DNA of 64,000 bases, taken from the NCBI GenBank assembly GCA_963834755.1, contig CAWICQ010000009.1, positions 744,001 through 808,000 of the forward strand, in the 5' to 3' direction. This document shows, in pieces, positions 8,869-19,164 of the stretch. The notes beneath the pieces were generated by a model. That model saw only the letters and a program-made list of their open reading frames with translations, searched no databases and was not told where the DNA came from. Within the stretch, counting starts at the first letter, position 1. Each line of letters opens with the position of its first letter. Source of the DNA: Dokdonella_A sp963834755 (GTDB taxonomy: Bacteria; Pseudomonadota; Gammaproteobacteria; Xanthomonadales; Rhodanobacteraceae). The translations under genes and the position numbers were made by a program.

Positions 8869-9447
8869 ATGTCGCTCGCCATCACCATCGAGCTCGGCGA
8901 TGCCGACCTCCAGCACTTCATCGACGCGATGAAGGCCGCGCAGCAGGAATCCGAAAACCTCTCGCCGCACGACATCACCGAGGCTGCTTCCAAGCTTCTC
9001 GTCGACGGCAAGGAGAACAAGCTGCCGAGCTTCATCGCCGAGCGCCTGTCGAAACTGGACAGCATGATCGCGATGGTCAACGACCAGGGTTTTGCGCTGC
9101 CCGAGGAGGACCGCCAGCGCGTGCTGGCCTGCCTGACGTATTTCGCGAATCCGAAGGATCTGATTCCGGACAACGTGCCGGTGCTCGGTTTCCTCGACGA
9201 CGCGATCATGATCGAGCTGGTTACGCGCGAGCTGCAGCATGAAGTCGAGGCGTACGACGATTTCGTCGTCTACCGCAACGAGGAAGCCGCGCGGCGCGGT
9301 GTCGATCCGTCGACGCTCAAAACCGAGCGCGTCGAATGGGCCGAGGCGCGTCGCGTCGAGCTCCTGAACCGCATGAAGAACCGGCGCCTGCAGAGCTACA
9401 GCGATTCCGGCCAGTGGCGTCCGTCGCTGTTCAAGTTCGGCGGCTGA
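8869..9447 (+). CDS. DUF1232 (YkvA-like) protein
   Basis: A 192-residue protein containing LTYFANPKDLIPDNVPVLGF followed by LDDAIMIELV, the signature of the DUF1232/YkvA domain (about residues 85-120). In most family members this region is a membrane hairpin; here it is flanked by long charged helices. Function is unknown. It starts 62 bp after the inverted repeat at 8727-8806 and is closed by an intrinsic terminator. Confidence 0.85.
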   Translation: MSLAITIELGDADLQHFIDAMKAAQQESENLSPHDITEAASKLLVDGKENKLPSFIAERLSKLDSMIAMVNDQGFALPEEDRQRVLACLTYFANPKDLIPDNVPVLGFLDDAIMIELVTRELQHEVEAYDDFVVYRNEEAARRGVDPSTLKTERVEWAEARRVELLNRMKNRRLQSYSDSGQWRPSLFKFGG

Positions 9448-9466
9448 TTCACAGCAGGCACGAGTC

Positions 9467-9500
9467 GAAGAAGCCGCCCGCAGGCGGCTTCTTCGTTTTT
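9467..9500 (+). terminator. Rho-independent terminator after the DUF1232 gene
   Basis: A perfect 12-bp stem (9467-9478 with 9483-9494) closes a CGCA loop and is followed by GTTTTT. It lies 19 bp after the stop codon. In the opposite direction there is no T-run, so it serves mainly the plus strand. Confidence 0.9.
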
Positions 9501-9505
9501 GCGGA

Positions 9506-10663
9506 TCAGAATCCGGTGCCGCCCTGCGTTGCGTTGCTGATCGCGCTCAGGAACGAACTGGCCAGCGTGTAAAACGCCACCACCAACAGCACGAGCAGAG
9601 CGATCAAGAGGATGTTGAGCGCCCAGCCGTACCACGGCATCGGCGGTCGCACCGTCGGCAGCGGATGGCCCGGCTCGACGCCGCGGAACACCACCAGCGT
9701 GTTGGCCAGCATGTCGTGCAGTGCCTGCTTTTTCTCGGTCCATCCCGCCATCATGAAGCCGATCGCGAAGATCAGGCCCGACAGGAGCTTGCCGAAGAAG
9801 CGTCCCGTCGCACGCCCGAATCCGATGCGCATGCCGTTGCCATCGGTCACCTTGATGCCGAGCGCGCGCTTGCCGAGCGTCGCCTGCTTCGCCGAGCTTT
9901 CCTGCAGCGCGAAATAGAGCCAGCCGACGACGAGGCCCAGGATGCCGCCGATCGTCGGCGCCGCCATCATGCCGGCCGCGCCCTGCCCCGCGGCTAGCGC
10001 GAAGCCGGCGATAAGACCCACCAAATACGAGGCGACGAAGGTGATGAAGTAATCGATCGTGTAGGCCGCGCAGCGACGCCAGAAACCTGCATGAATGGCC
10101 GCTCCCGCCGGCAATGCGCCAGTCGCGGCGACTTCGCCCACCGCACCGACGGCGGCGAGACTGTGGCCGTGATCGGCCGCCATCGTCGGCGCGTAGCCGG
10201 CCGTCCGGCCGGTCGCGCTCGCAATATCCGGTTCTTGTGCGACATCCTCGACGGGCGCATGCGGCGCCGCAGGCGAGAGCTCGCGAAAAGCGCGCCATGC
10301 GTTCGAGCCGACCTCGGCAATCATCAGGCGATCGGGCCAGAGCCCGTGCTCGACACGCTCCTCGACGAACACCCGCGGCACTGGTCCGCGCGGCGTGCCG
10401 TCCAGCAGCACGAACAAAGCGGGTCGCCCGTCCGGCGCGCAGATATCGGCTTCGGCACCGACCGCCGCGGCGCCGGCCTGCAACGTCTGCAGCTTGCCGA
10501 GCTCTTCGCTTTCCTTGATCGTGAGCGGCGCGCGCACCAGCACCTGATCGGTGAGTTTCGCCGGCTCCATTCGGAAATAGGCGGCCAACGCCGGCCAGGC
10601 CGTATCCGGCGCGTAGCCCGGCAGCGTCGAGCCGGTCAGAACGAGCGCGTACTTGGTTTCCAT
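9506..10663 (-). CDS. RDD-family membrane protein with N-terminal cytoplasmic domain
   Basis: A 385-residue protein. Residues 1-100 form a soluble domain (LTGSTLPGYAPD, then FRMEPAKLTDQVL) resembling the small N-terminal domains found before membrane modules in Pseudomonas and Xanthomonas. A linker rich in Ala and Pro follows. From about 193 the RDD domain begins (FWRRCAAYTIDYF) with membrane helices and the LGKRALGIKV motif, then RKKQALHDMLA-like sequence. It ends with one more membrane helix after a conserved PPMPWYGW. RDD proteins are implicated in ion or solute transport. AGGGGAG precedes the ATG. The next gene on the same strand is a paralogue over the RDD domain and the PPMPWYGW linker. 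Confidence 0.87.
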   Translation of the reverse strand: METKYALVLTGSTLPGYAPDTAWPALAAYFRMEPAKLTDQVLVRAPLTIKESEELGKLQTLQAGAAAVGAEADICAPDGRPALFVLLDGTPRGPVPRVFVEERVEHGLWPDRLMIAEVGSNAWRAFRELSPAAPHAPVEDVAQEPDIASATGRTAGYAPTMAADHGHSLAAVGAVGEVAATGALPAGAAIHAGFWRRCAAYTIDYFITFVASYLVGLIAGFALAAGQGAAGMMAAPTIGGILGLVVGWLYFALQESSAKQATLGKRALGIKVTDGNGMRIGFGRATGRFFGKLLSGLIFAIGFMMAGWTEKKQALHDMLANTLVVFRGVEPGHPLPTVRPPMPWYGWALNILLIALLVLLVVAFYTLASSFLSAISNATQGGTGF

Positions 10664-10805
10664 CGATGCTCCCCTGTTTCCGGGCCGCCGGAATTCGCGG
10701 CCAGAGCGCTAGCGTACGGGGAATTGCGGCCCAGGCAAGCGACGCCGGAAACCGCGGGATACACGACCCTCTCTGAATCACCTCTCGAAGCCAGCATCGC
10801 CTGGG

Positions 10806-11726
10806 TTATTTGCGGCAGCTCGCCGGCAAAAGCTGCGGCGCGACCGTACCGGCGCAAGTCCACTCGAGAACGCCTCCGGCATTGGACCGCCCGGCCATTT
10901 CGAAGCGCCGGCCGCGTACCGACGAACCTAGCCGATCCGAATCGGCGAAGGTCACGACGACGAGGCAATTCGGCGCGATCGTTACGCTCTGGACATAGCG
11001 GAACGATATCGCGCCCGAATCATCGAAGCCGGCTTCGGCAGCGGAATCGGGGCAGCGGTTCTTGTCGACGTAGAAGTCGGTGATCGCGGTTTTCGCCGCG
11101 TCGCCCGCGATCACGCCTTCGACGACCTGCGAGCGCAGCATGTAGTTGTCGTACGCCGGAAGCGTGATCGCGGCGAGGATCACCGGATACGCCAGCAACG
11201 CACCGTTGAGCAGCCATCCGTACCACGGCATCGGTGGACGGACGTCGGGGATCTGTTGACCCGGAGTCACCGCGCGAAACACCACAAACGTGCCCGCGAG
11301 CATATCGTGCAGCGCCTGTTTGCGCGCCGTGAAGCCGGCCATCAGAAAGCCGATTCCGAGAATCAGGCCTGACAGAATCTTGCCAAAGAAACGGAACGTC
11401 GCGCGGCCGAATGCGATGCGTTCGCCGCGCTCGCCGACGACTTTGAGGCCGAACGCGCGTTTGCCCAGCGAGGCCTGGACGGCCGAGCTTTCCTGCAGCG
11501 CGAAATAGAGCCAGCCGATAGCCACGATCAGGACGTAGCTCAGCACTCGCACAGTCATTGTGCCGCGAAGACCGACAAGCGCGAAAACGAGTCCGAGAAC
11601 AATCGCCGCGATCCACACCAAAGCGAACAGAAGGAAGCTATCGATCAGATAGGCCGCACAACGCCGCCAGAAACCGGCGTTGACGGTAGCACTCACGGGC
11701 ACACGCCCGAAGGTGTTGCTGTACAT
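10806..11726 (-). CDS. RDD membrane protein fused to a type IV pilin-like domain
   Basis: This 306-residue protein combines two families. Residues 15-155 form an RDD domain (FWRRCAAYLIDSF, LGKRAFGLKV, KQALHDMLAGTFVVF) closely matching its neighbour at 9506-10663. After PPMPWYGW, a hydrophobic helix (about 172-190) runs into LPAYDNYMLRSQVVEGV, which matches the LPAYQDYxxRSQVxEG segment of type IVa major pilins. The remainder looks like a pilin globular domain: AKTAITDFY, then EWTCAG and a C-terminal LPASCR with the paired cysteines. There is no prepilin peptidase site, so it cannot be processed like a pilin. GGGGAAA precedes the ATG. Function is unknown; a membrane-anchored pilin-fold binding domain is one reading. 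Confidence 0.85.
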   Translation of the reverse strand: MYSNTFGRVPVSATVNAGFWRRCAAYLIDSFLLFALVWIAAIVLGLVFALVGLRGTMTVRVLSYVLIVAIGWLYFALQESSAVQASLGKRAFGLKVVGERGERIAFGRATFRFFGKILSGLILGIGFLMAGFTARKQALHDMLAGTFVVFRAVTPGQQIPDVRPPMPWYGWLLNGALLAYPVILAAITLPAYDNYMLRSQVVEGVIAGDAAKTAITDFYVDKNRCPDSAAEAGFDDSGAISFRYVQSVTIAPNCLVVVTFADSDRLGSSVRGRRFEMAGRSNAGGVLEWTCAGTVAPQLLPASCRK

Positions 11727-11806
11727 CGCAGTTTCCCCGCTGACAGGCGATCGCGCTTCCTGGGAATATGCAAAACCGCTTGAAAAGCGGACAACCCGAT
11801 CGATAT

Positions 11807-13090
11807 CTACGGGCGCTCCAGAATCGCAACGACCCCCATCCCACCCGCCGTGCAGATCGAAATCAGGCCACGGCCGCTGCCCTTTTCCTCGAGCAGTTTC
11901 GCCAGCGTCGCGACGAGGCGCGCGCCGGTCGCCGCGAACGGATGGCCGGCGGCGAGGCTCGAACCGTTGACGTTGATCTTGGCCGGATCGATCGCGCCGA
12001 GCGGCTTGTCGCGGCCAAGCCGGTTCCTGCAGTAGTCCGGCGATTCCCACGCGCGCAAGGTGCACAGCACTTGCGCGGCGAATGCTTCGTGGATTTCGTA
12101 GAAATCGAAATCCTGCAAGGTCAGCCCGGCCTCGTCGAGCATGCGCGGAATCGCGATGGTCGGCGCCATCAGCAGACCTTCGCCGTGCGTGAAATCGACC
12201 GCGGCGACGCGCGAGTGCGTCAGATAGGCCTGGATCGGCAAGCCGCGCTCGGTCGCCCACGACTCGCTCGCGAGCAGCACGGCCGCAGCGCCGTCGGACA
12301 GCGGGCTCGAATTGCCGGCGGTCAGCGTGCCGTGGCCGGATGTCCTATCGAACGCGAGCTTCAACGCGGCGAGCTTTTCGAGCGTCGTATCCGCACGCAG
12401 GATGTTGTCCTTGTCGACGCCGCGGAACGGCACCACGAGCTGCTCGAAGAATCCGCGCCCATACGCGGCCGCGAGCTTCTGATGGCTGCCGAGCGCCCAC
12501 TGGTCCTGATCCTCGCGCGAAATATTCCATTCGCGCGCCATCAGCTCGCAGTGCTCGCCCATCGACTTGCCGGTGCGCGGCTCGGCGACGCCGGGGAACG
12601 ACGGCTTCAGTTCGCGAAACGAAAATCCCTTCGCGGCAGTTTCGAGCTTGGCCAGGGGCGCCTTCGCGCGATTCACCGCCAGCATGCGCTGCTGCAACGC
12701 GCGCGAATAGACGATCGGCACATCGCTCGTGGTGTCCGATCCGCCGGCGATGCCGGCCTCGATCTGGCCCATCGCGATCTTGTTGCCGACATCGATCGTG
12801 TTGTCGAGCGAACTTCCGCACGCGCGCACCGTCGTGATGCCCGGCGTCGTCGGCGCAAGTCCCGAAGACAACGTTGCCTCGCGTGCGAGGTTCCAGTCGA
12901 AGACGTGCTTGATCACCGCACCCATCGCAACTTCGCCGAGCTCCAGCCCATGCAGGCCGAAGCGCTCGACCAGCGAGCCCAGCACTTTGACCGACATGCC
13001 GAAGTTGCCGATGTCGGCGTACGCGGTGTTGTTGCGGCAGAACGGAATGCGGACGCCGCCGATGATGCCGACTCGCCTTGTCGTGGTCAC
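11807..13090 (-). CDS. fadI: Acetyl-CoA C-acyltransferase (thiolase, FadI-like)
   Basis: A 427-residue thiolase. The nucleophilic cysteine is in TVRACGSS (Cys91), the second catalytic region is YEIHEAFAAQ, NVNGSSLAAGHPFAATGAR is the GHP motif, and CTAGGMG near the end holds the second cysteine. Length and the overall pattern fit FadI-type trifunctional beta subunits better than short-chain AtoB enzymes. It cleaves 3-ketoacyl-CoA in fatty acid oxidation. No fadJ/fadB partner is beside it in the window, so the gene symbol is tentative. Confidence 0.87.
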   Translation of the reverse strand: MTTTRRVGIIGGVRIPFCRNNTAYADIGNFGMSVKVLGSLVERFGLHGLELGEVAMGAVIKHVFDWNLAREATLSSGLAPTTPGITTVRACGSSLDNTIDVGNKIAMGQIEAGIAGGSDTTSDVPIVYSRALQQRMLAVNRAKAPLAKLETAAKGFSFRELKPSFPGVAEPRTGKSMGEHCELMAREWNISREDQDQWALGSHQKLAAAYGRGFFEQLVVPFRGVDKDNILRADTTLEKLAALKLAFDRTSGHGTLTAGNSSPLSDGAAAVLLASESWATERGLPIQAYLTHSRVAAVDFTHGEGLLMAPTIAIPRMLDEAGLTLQDFDFYEIHEAFAAQVLCTLRAWESPDYCRNRLGRDKPLGAIDPAKINVNGSSLAAGHPFAATGARLVATLAKLLEEKGSGRGLISICTAGGMGVVAILERP

Positions 13091-13286
13091 GATGGGCCTT
13101 TAGCGGATGTTTTTGCGTGCGCAGTGCGAGGCGCACGGGTCTGGCCGGTATTGTAGGGCCTCACGCCGTCCGCGGCTCAATGGAAGCGTCGCGTTTTCGC
13201 GATTTGCGTCGCCGCCGTTCACGCCGCGTTCGCGAACTTCTGTCCTATTGGCGCCCGCGACCACCGCGCGCAACTATTTCGCGCAA

Positions 13287-14219
13287 TTACCTCGCAAGAT
13301 CCGGCGGCGGTCCCCAATGTGCCTGGTTGTGGCGCCAGAGATCGAGATACCAGGTGCGGAACATCGCGATTTCCTCGCCGCGCGAATCGTCGCCCAGCCC
13401 TTCAAGCAACGTCGAGGGCGGTGCTCCGGCGTGCGCGACGGCGATCATGCGATCGAACAATTCGGTCCACAGCGGCGTGTACGCGATGCGCGCCGCGCGA
13501 CTCTGCAGATTCGCGCGCAACGTGGCCGCATCGGCGCCACCGCCCGGCTTCAGCGCGACCGCCTGCACCCACGGCGATTCGCCCATGATCAACAACGGCT
13601 CGAAACCCGCATGCACGAGGAACGTGCGGACTTCCTCGGGCGTCGAGAACTGATTGCGCGCGACATCCTTGCGCTGGCTCGGATCCGCATGGCGATGCTG
13701 TTCGACCTCGAGCATGAAACGTCGCCAGCCGACTTTGCTGGCGAGATTCCATGTATCGAAATACAGCAGCCCGCCGGGCTTCAGCACGCGCGCGAGCTCT
13801 TCGAGATAAAGGAAAAAATCTTCCTTGTCCATGTGGATGAACACGGCGACGCTGTACGCCTTGTCGAAGCTCGCATCGGCGAGACCATCGAGGCGGCTCC
13901 GCTTCAGCTCGGTGAACCCGACGTTGTTCTGCGCGGCGAGTCGCGTGCGCGCGACTTCGAGCATGTTCACGGAAATGTCCGCGCCGTCCCAGCGCGCGAC
14001 TTTCGGCGCGAGCTGAAGCCCGATGCGACCGACGCCGCAACCGAGCTCGAGCACGCGATCGGTCGGCGCGAACTCGAGTGCGCTCGCGACCTGGCGCGCG
14101 GTATACGCGCCGGTCAGGCGCGCGACGTCTTCGCTCGCACTGCCATCGACTGCGAGCAGCGCGCCGATCGTCGTCGACGCCTTGTCGTCCCAGAAAGCCT
14201 TGTAATTCGTGACCTGCAT
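13287..14219 (-). CDS. Class I SAM-dependent methyltransferase
   Basis: VLELGCGVGRIGLQLAP is motif I of a Rossmann-fold methyltransferase, followed by WDGADISVNML (motif II), FDKAYSVAVFIHM and LARVLKPGGLLYFDTW (post-motif region). The C-terminal third is less conserved. The substrate cannot be read from sequence. The ATG at 14219 gives the typical MQVTNYKAFWDDKAS beginning; an ATG 21 bp upstream is also in frame and neither has a good ribosome site. A REP-like repeat lies immediately upstream. Confidence 0.85.
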   Translation of the reverse strand: MQVTNYKAFWDDKASTTIGALLAVDGSASEDVARLTGAYTARQVASALEFAPTDRVLELGCGVGRIGLQLAPKVARWDGADISVNMLEVARTRLAAQNNVGFTELKRSRLDGLADASFDKAYSVAVFIHMDKEDFFLYLEELARVLKPGGLLYFDTWNLASKVGWRRFMLEVEQHRHADPSQRKDVARNQFSTPEEVRTFLVHAGFEPLLIMGESPWVQAVALKPGGGADAATLRANLQSRAARIAYTPLWTELFDRMIAVAHAGAPPSTLLEGLGDDSRGEEIAMFRTWYLDLWRHNQAHWGPPPDLAR

Positions 14220-14291
14220 GAGCGAGCCGGCGGACCTCATCCGTAATTCGGGGATGCGATGTTACCCCGTCGGCGCATCCGCACGCCCCAA

Positions 14292-14327
14292 CCCCCTCTC
14301 CAGCTTGCGGGAGGGCCGGGGTGAGGG
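14292..14327. repeat. REP-like palindromic repeat, copy 2, with partial inverted copy
   Basis: A diverged version of the repeat at 1533-1567: CCCCCTCTCCAGCTTGCGGGAGGG and a GGTGAGGG tail. A partial copy in the opposite orientation (TTCCCTCATCCGCC...) follows at 14352-14379. The pair fills most of the gap between the methyltransferase and the GNAT gene. Confidence 0.72.
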
Positions 14328-14386
14328 AAGCCTCGGCTCGCCCTCTGAAGGTTCCCTCATCCGCCTCCGCAAGCGGCAGAAGGGAC

Positions 14387-14867
14387 TCAGCGCGTGCGAT
14401 CGAACTCCACGAAGCTGCGCTGGTACAGGCTGTAATACGCCGGCTCCATGCCGAGCGCTGCATATGTCGCCTGTGCGCGCGAATTTTCCTTCTCGACGTA
14501 AAGCCGCAGCCCGATCACGCCCTCACTCGCCCGCGCGCGCGTTTCGATCTCGCGATACATCGCGCTGAACACGCCGCTGCGGCGCGCATCGGGCATCACG
14601 TAAACGCTCTGAATCCACCACCAGCCGCCGTTGCGCCAGTCGCTCCACTCGTGCGTGATCAAGAGACTGCCGACCGCTTTTCCCTCGCACTCGGCGATCG
14701 ACGTAGAAACCGCGCTCGGGATGATCGAACACCGCGACGATGCCGCGCGTCAGCACGTCGCGATCGAGGCGTTTCTTTTCGCTCTCGTAGGCCATCGCGA
14801 TGTTGCAGTCGGCGAGGAACGGGACATCGTCCCGCCTGGCGTTGCGCACATCGAGCTTCGCGTTCAA
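14387..14867 (-). pseudogene. GNAT N-acetyltransferase, frameshifted
   Basis: The N-terminal half (LDVRNARRDDVPFLADCN to PERGFYV) and the C-terminal half (IAECEGKAVGSLLITHEWSD, then QSVYVMPDARRSGVFSAMY) are both well preserved but lie in different frames. Deleting one base near 14699-14702 joins FYV directly to IAECEG and restores a normal GNAT of about 160 residues, with the acetyl-CoA binding region around PDARRSGVFSAM. It begins 4 bp after the ntrC stop, probably at a TTG (14867) or GTG (14849). It may be a sequencing error or a real pseudogene. Substrate is unknown. Confidence 0.8.
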
Positions 14868-14871
14868 GGGT

Positions 14872-16278
<1,407 letters not shown>

Positions 16279-16309
16279 GCGATCACCTTGACGCATTCGC
16301 GGAGCGACA

Positions 16310-17353
16310 TCATTCGCGTGTCGCCTCGTCGAAAAGCGGCAGCAACAAGGTGAAGACCGTCGCGCCCGGACGGCTCGTGTAGGTGAGGTCGCCGCCGTGC
16401 TCGCGCGCGATTTCGCGCGCGATCGCGAGGCCGAGCCCGTGACCGTCCGGACGACCCGATACGAGCGGCTCGAACAGCGTCTCGGCGAGATCGGCCGGCA
16501 CGCCGCGGCCGTCGTCGACGACATCGACGCGCAGCGCGAGCCGCAACGTGCGCTCGCCGATCCGCGCCGAGTGTTCGGCGCGCGTGCGCAGCATCAGATT
16601 CGTCGCGCCTGCTTCGACGGCGTTTTGCGCGAGATTGAGCAGCGCCTGCTGCAGCCGGTCCGCATCGGCGTTGATCACCGGCAGGCTCGGATCGTAGTCG
16701 CGCCGGACATGCGCCGCCGACGCATCGGCCGCGAGCAGCGCGGCGACACGCTCGACGGCCTCATGAATATTCGTGCGCGCCAGACGCGGCTTGGCACCGG
16801 CGCGCAGCAAACGATCCGAAAGCGCCGAAACGCGATCGACTTCGGTCATGATCAGCTCGGCAAGCTCGATCAGATCCGGCGCTTCGAGCCGACGCCGCAA
16901 CAACTGCGCTGCGCCGCGCACGCCGGCGAGCGGTCCTTTCACTTCATGCGCGAAACCGCGCAGCGATTCGGAGAGGCGCGCACCCGTGGCTTCGGCGCCG
17001 GGCGCCTGCACTTCGATCAGCAGCATGTCGTCGTCGACCGGCGTGAACGCAAGATCGGCCAGGCGATCGCCGATCGCCGTGCGCAGCCGTGCGTCGCGAA
17101 GCCAGATGCGCCGCTGCTCGCTGGCCGCGCGCGTCGCGGCATCGGCGAGCTGCGGCGGCTTCGCGTCGAGCATCGCGACGGCATCGCCGCGCCAGCTGCG
17201 CGTCCCCGAGCCGAGCCATTCGCAGAGCGCCGGATTGGCGGCGCGGATGACGAGATCGCGATCGATCATGGCCATCGCGGTAGCGCAGGAATCGAGAAAT
17301 GACCCGCGGGCGCGATGGCCTGAGGCTGCGGCGGGGTCCAGGCGTTGCTCCAT
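16310..17353 (-). CDS. ntrB: Nitrogen regulation sensor histidine kinase NtrB
   Basis: A 347-residue soluble kinase with an N-terminal PAS-like domain (about 15-120), an H-box FAHEVKGPLAGVRGAAQLL (His136), an N-box LLNLAQNAVEA, G1 DDGRGVP and G2 HGLGLAIARE. The H-box matches the NtrB pattern HEIKNPLGGIRGAAQLL except that the usual Asn three residues after the Glu is Gly. NtrB phosphorylates NtrC under nitrogen limitation, controlled by PII. There is no transmembrane segment, as expected. glnA and glnK are not in the window. Confidence 0.92.
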   Translation of the reverse strand: MEQRLDPAAASGHRARGSFLDSCATAMAMIDRDLVIRAANPALCEWLGSGTRSWRGDAVAMLDAKPPQLADAATRAASEQRRIWLRDARLRTAIGDRLADLAFTPVDDDMLLIEVQAPGAEATGARLSESLRGFAHEVKGPLAGVRGAAQLLRRRLEAPDLIELAELIMTEVDRVSALSDRLLRAGAKPRLARTNIHEAVERVAALLAADASAAHVRRDYDPSLPVINADADRLQQALLNLAQNAVEAGATNLMLRTRAEHSARIGERTLRLALRVDVVDDGRGVPADLAETLFEPLVSGRPDGHGLGLAIAREIAREHGGDLTYTSRPGATVFTLLLPLFDEATRE

Positions 17354-17563
17354 TGCACCATTGTAGTGCAGCGAAGGCGCTCCCGCGCACGCGCGTTTCA
17401 ACCGATCAAACGTTCGGCCACGCGCGAGGGCCCGCGCCTACCGTCGAGCGCAGCCGCTGGGACACAGCTTGGCGTTTTCTGTCCGTTTTCGGTCACACCA
17501 CGGCCTGTTTCCGAGGCGCCCGCACGGCTACGATATGCTCGACTCACAACCAGAGAGCCCTCC

Positions 17564-18130
17564 ATGATTGCGAAAGATACAGCGCTCGTCGTCATCGACG
17601 TCCAGGAATCGTTCCGCCAAAGACCCTATTGGAGCGATGCGGATGCGCCGGCGTTTTTTGACCGGATGCAGGCTTTGATCGACGGCGCCCGCGCGCGCCG
17701 GATTCCGATCGTGCAGATTTTCCATGTCGAAGACGAAGGTGCTTTCTCGCTTGCGAGCGGCTTCGTGCGCACGCTGGAAGCGCTCAAGATCGAACCGGAC
17801 GTCGTGTTCCACAAACACCGCCACAGCGCCCTGATCGGCAGCGGCCTTCCGGTATGGCTGACCGAGCACGGCATCCGCCGGCTGATCGTTTCCGGCATTC
17901 GCACCGAGCAATGCTGCGAGACGACCGCGCGGCACGCCTCGGACTGCGGCTTCGAGATCGACTTCGTCAGCGAAGCGACACTGACGTTTGCGATGACCGC
18001 GCGCGATGGTCGCGTCTGGAGCACACAGGACATCAAGGCGCGCGCCGAGCTCGTGCTCGCGGATCGTTTCGCACGCATCGCCACCGTCGAACAGACGCTC
18101 GAAGGAGCGGCGACAAGGCTTGCGGCGTGA
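17564..18130 (+). CDS. Isochorismatase-family cysteine hydrolase
   Basis: 188 residues with the family catalytic triad visible: Asp12 in VVIDVQESF, Lys84 in FHKHRHSAL and Cys117 or Cys118 in SGIRTEQCCETTAR. Such enzymes hydrolyse amides or vinyl ethers (nicotinamidase, isochorismatase, N-carbamoyl hydrolases); the VFHKHRHSAL context points to a small-molecule amidase without fixing the substrate. Its stop overlaps the GTG start of the next gene (GTGA), so hydrolase and regulator are translationally coupled. Confidence 0.88.
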   Translation: MIAKDTALVVIDVQESFRQRPYWSDADAPAFFDRMQALIDGARARRIPIVQIFHVEDEGAFSLASGFVRTLEALKIEPDVVFHKHRHSALIGSGLPVWLTEHGIRRLIVSGIRTEQCCETTARHASDCGFEIDFVSEATLTFAMTARDGRVWSTQDIKARAELVLADRFARIATVEQTLEGAATRLAA

Positions 18131-19128
18131 CGACGGCAAGTCCGACGAGATCGATTCCGGTCTGGGTCATCGTCCCGCCACGCGCGCTTCTGCTCGACAT
18201 CGCAGGGCCGATCGAGGTCCTTCGCCGCGCCGGCATCGAGCAGCGCGGCGTGCGATTCGACGTGCGCTATGCGGGCCGGTCGCCCGCGGTGACGAGCTCG
18301 ATCGGGCTCATGCTGTCCGGTATCGAGCCGCTGCCTGATGCGATCGCCGACGACGCGGTCGTCATCGTTCCCGGCAACGCGGACAACGTCGCGTTTGCCG
18401 ACAACCCGCCGGACGAAGAGGTTGCGCGCGATGAAGCGGCGATCGTTTCATGGCTCAGCGAATTCGTGCGCCCATCGCACACGCTGATATCCATCTGCTC
18501 CGGTGCGTTGCTGGCGGCGCGTGCGGGCTTGCTCGACGGTCACGAATGCACGACGCATTTCACGTGCTGCGCCGCGCTCGCCAGGATCGCGCCGCGTGCG
18601 CGCGTGCTCGAGAACCGTCTCTATGTCGTCGATGGCCGGCGCTGCAGCAGCGCGGGCGTGACGGCAGGTACGGACCTGATGCTGCATCTCGTCAGCCAGG
18701 TGTTGAGTCCGGCCATCGCGCTTTCGGTGGCGCGGCATCTCGTCGTTTATTTGCGGCGCAGCGGCGCCGATCCGCAGCTGTCGCCATGGCTCGAAGGACG
18801 TAATCACATCCATCCGGCCGTGCATCGCGCGCAGGATGCCATCGCCTCGGATCCCTCGCGCGCGTGGTCGCTCGCGGCGCTAGCGCGCATCGCGAACACG
18901 AGTCCGCGCCATCTCTCGCGCCTCTTCAACGAATATGCCAGCATGAGCGTGCCCGAATACATCAATCAACTGCGCGTGTCGCTCGCGCGCGAGCTGCTCG
19001 CGCAGACGCGACTCGACATGGAACGCATCGCCGAACGCAGCGGCTTCGCTTCGGCGCGACAGCTGCGACGCGCGTGGCGCCGATCGTATGCGACATCGCC
19101 GCACGAGGCGCGCGCGGCGGCACGCTGA
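18127..19128 (+). CDS. AraC-family regulator with DJ-1/PfpI-like (GATase1) sensor domain
   Basis: 333 residues. The N-terminal half (about 8-185) is a GATase1-like domain with the nucleophile-elbow segment LISICSGALLAARAGLLDG and HECTTHF downstream, as in FtrA/CdhR-type regulators. The C-terminal half carries two HTH motifs of AraC/XylS type (WSLAALARIANTSPRHLSRLF and MERIAERSGFASARQLRRAW). The GTG at 18127 overlaps the preceding hydrolase stop. The coupling suggests it controls the hydrolase operon in response to an amide-type metabolite; this is inference. Confidence 0.9.
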   Translation: MTTASPTRSIPVWVIVPPRALLLDIAGPIEVLRRAGIEQRGVRFDVRYAGRSPAVTSSIGLMLSGIEPLPDAIADDAVVIVPGNADNVAFADNPPDEEVARDEAAIVSWLSEFVRPSHTLISICSGALLAARAGLLDGHECTTHFTCCAALARIAPRARVLENRLYVVDGRRCSSAGVTAGTDLMLHLVSQVLSPAIALSVARHLVVYLRRSGADPQLSPWLEGRNHIHPAVHRAQDAIASDPSRAWSLAALARIANTSPRHLSRLFNEYASMSVPEYINQLRVSLARELLAQTRLDMERIAERSGFASARQLRRAWRRSYATSPHEARAAAR

Positions 19129-19164
19129 CGAAGAAAAAAATCCGAACAACAGGCGGTGAGCCGA

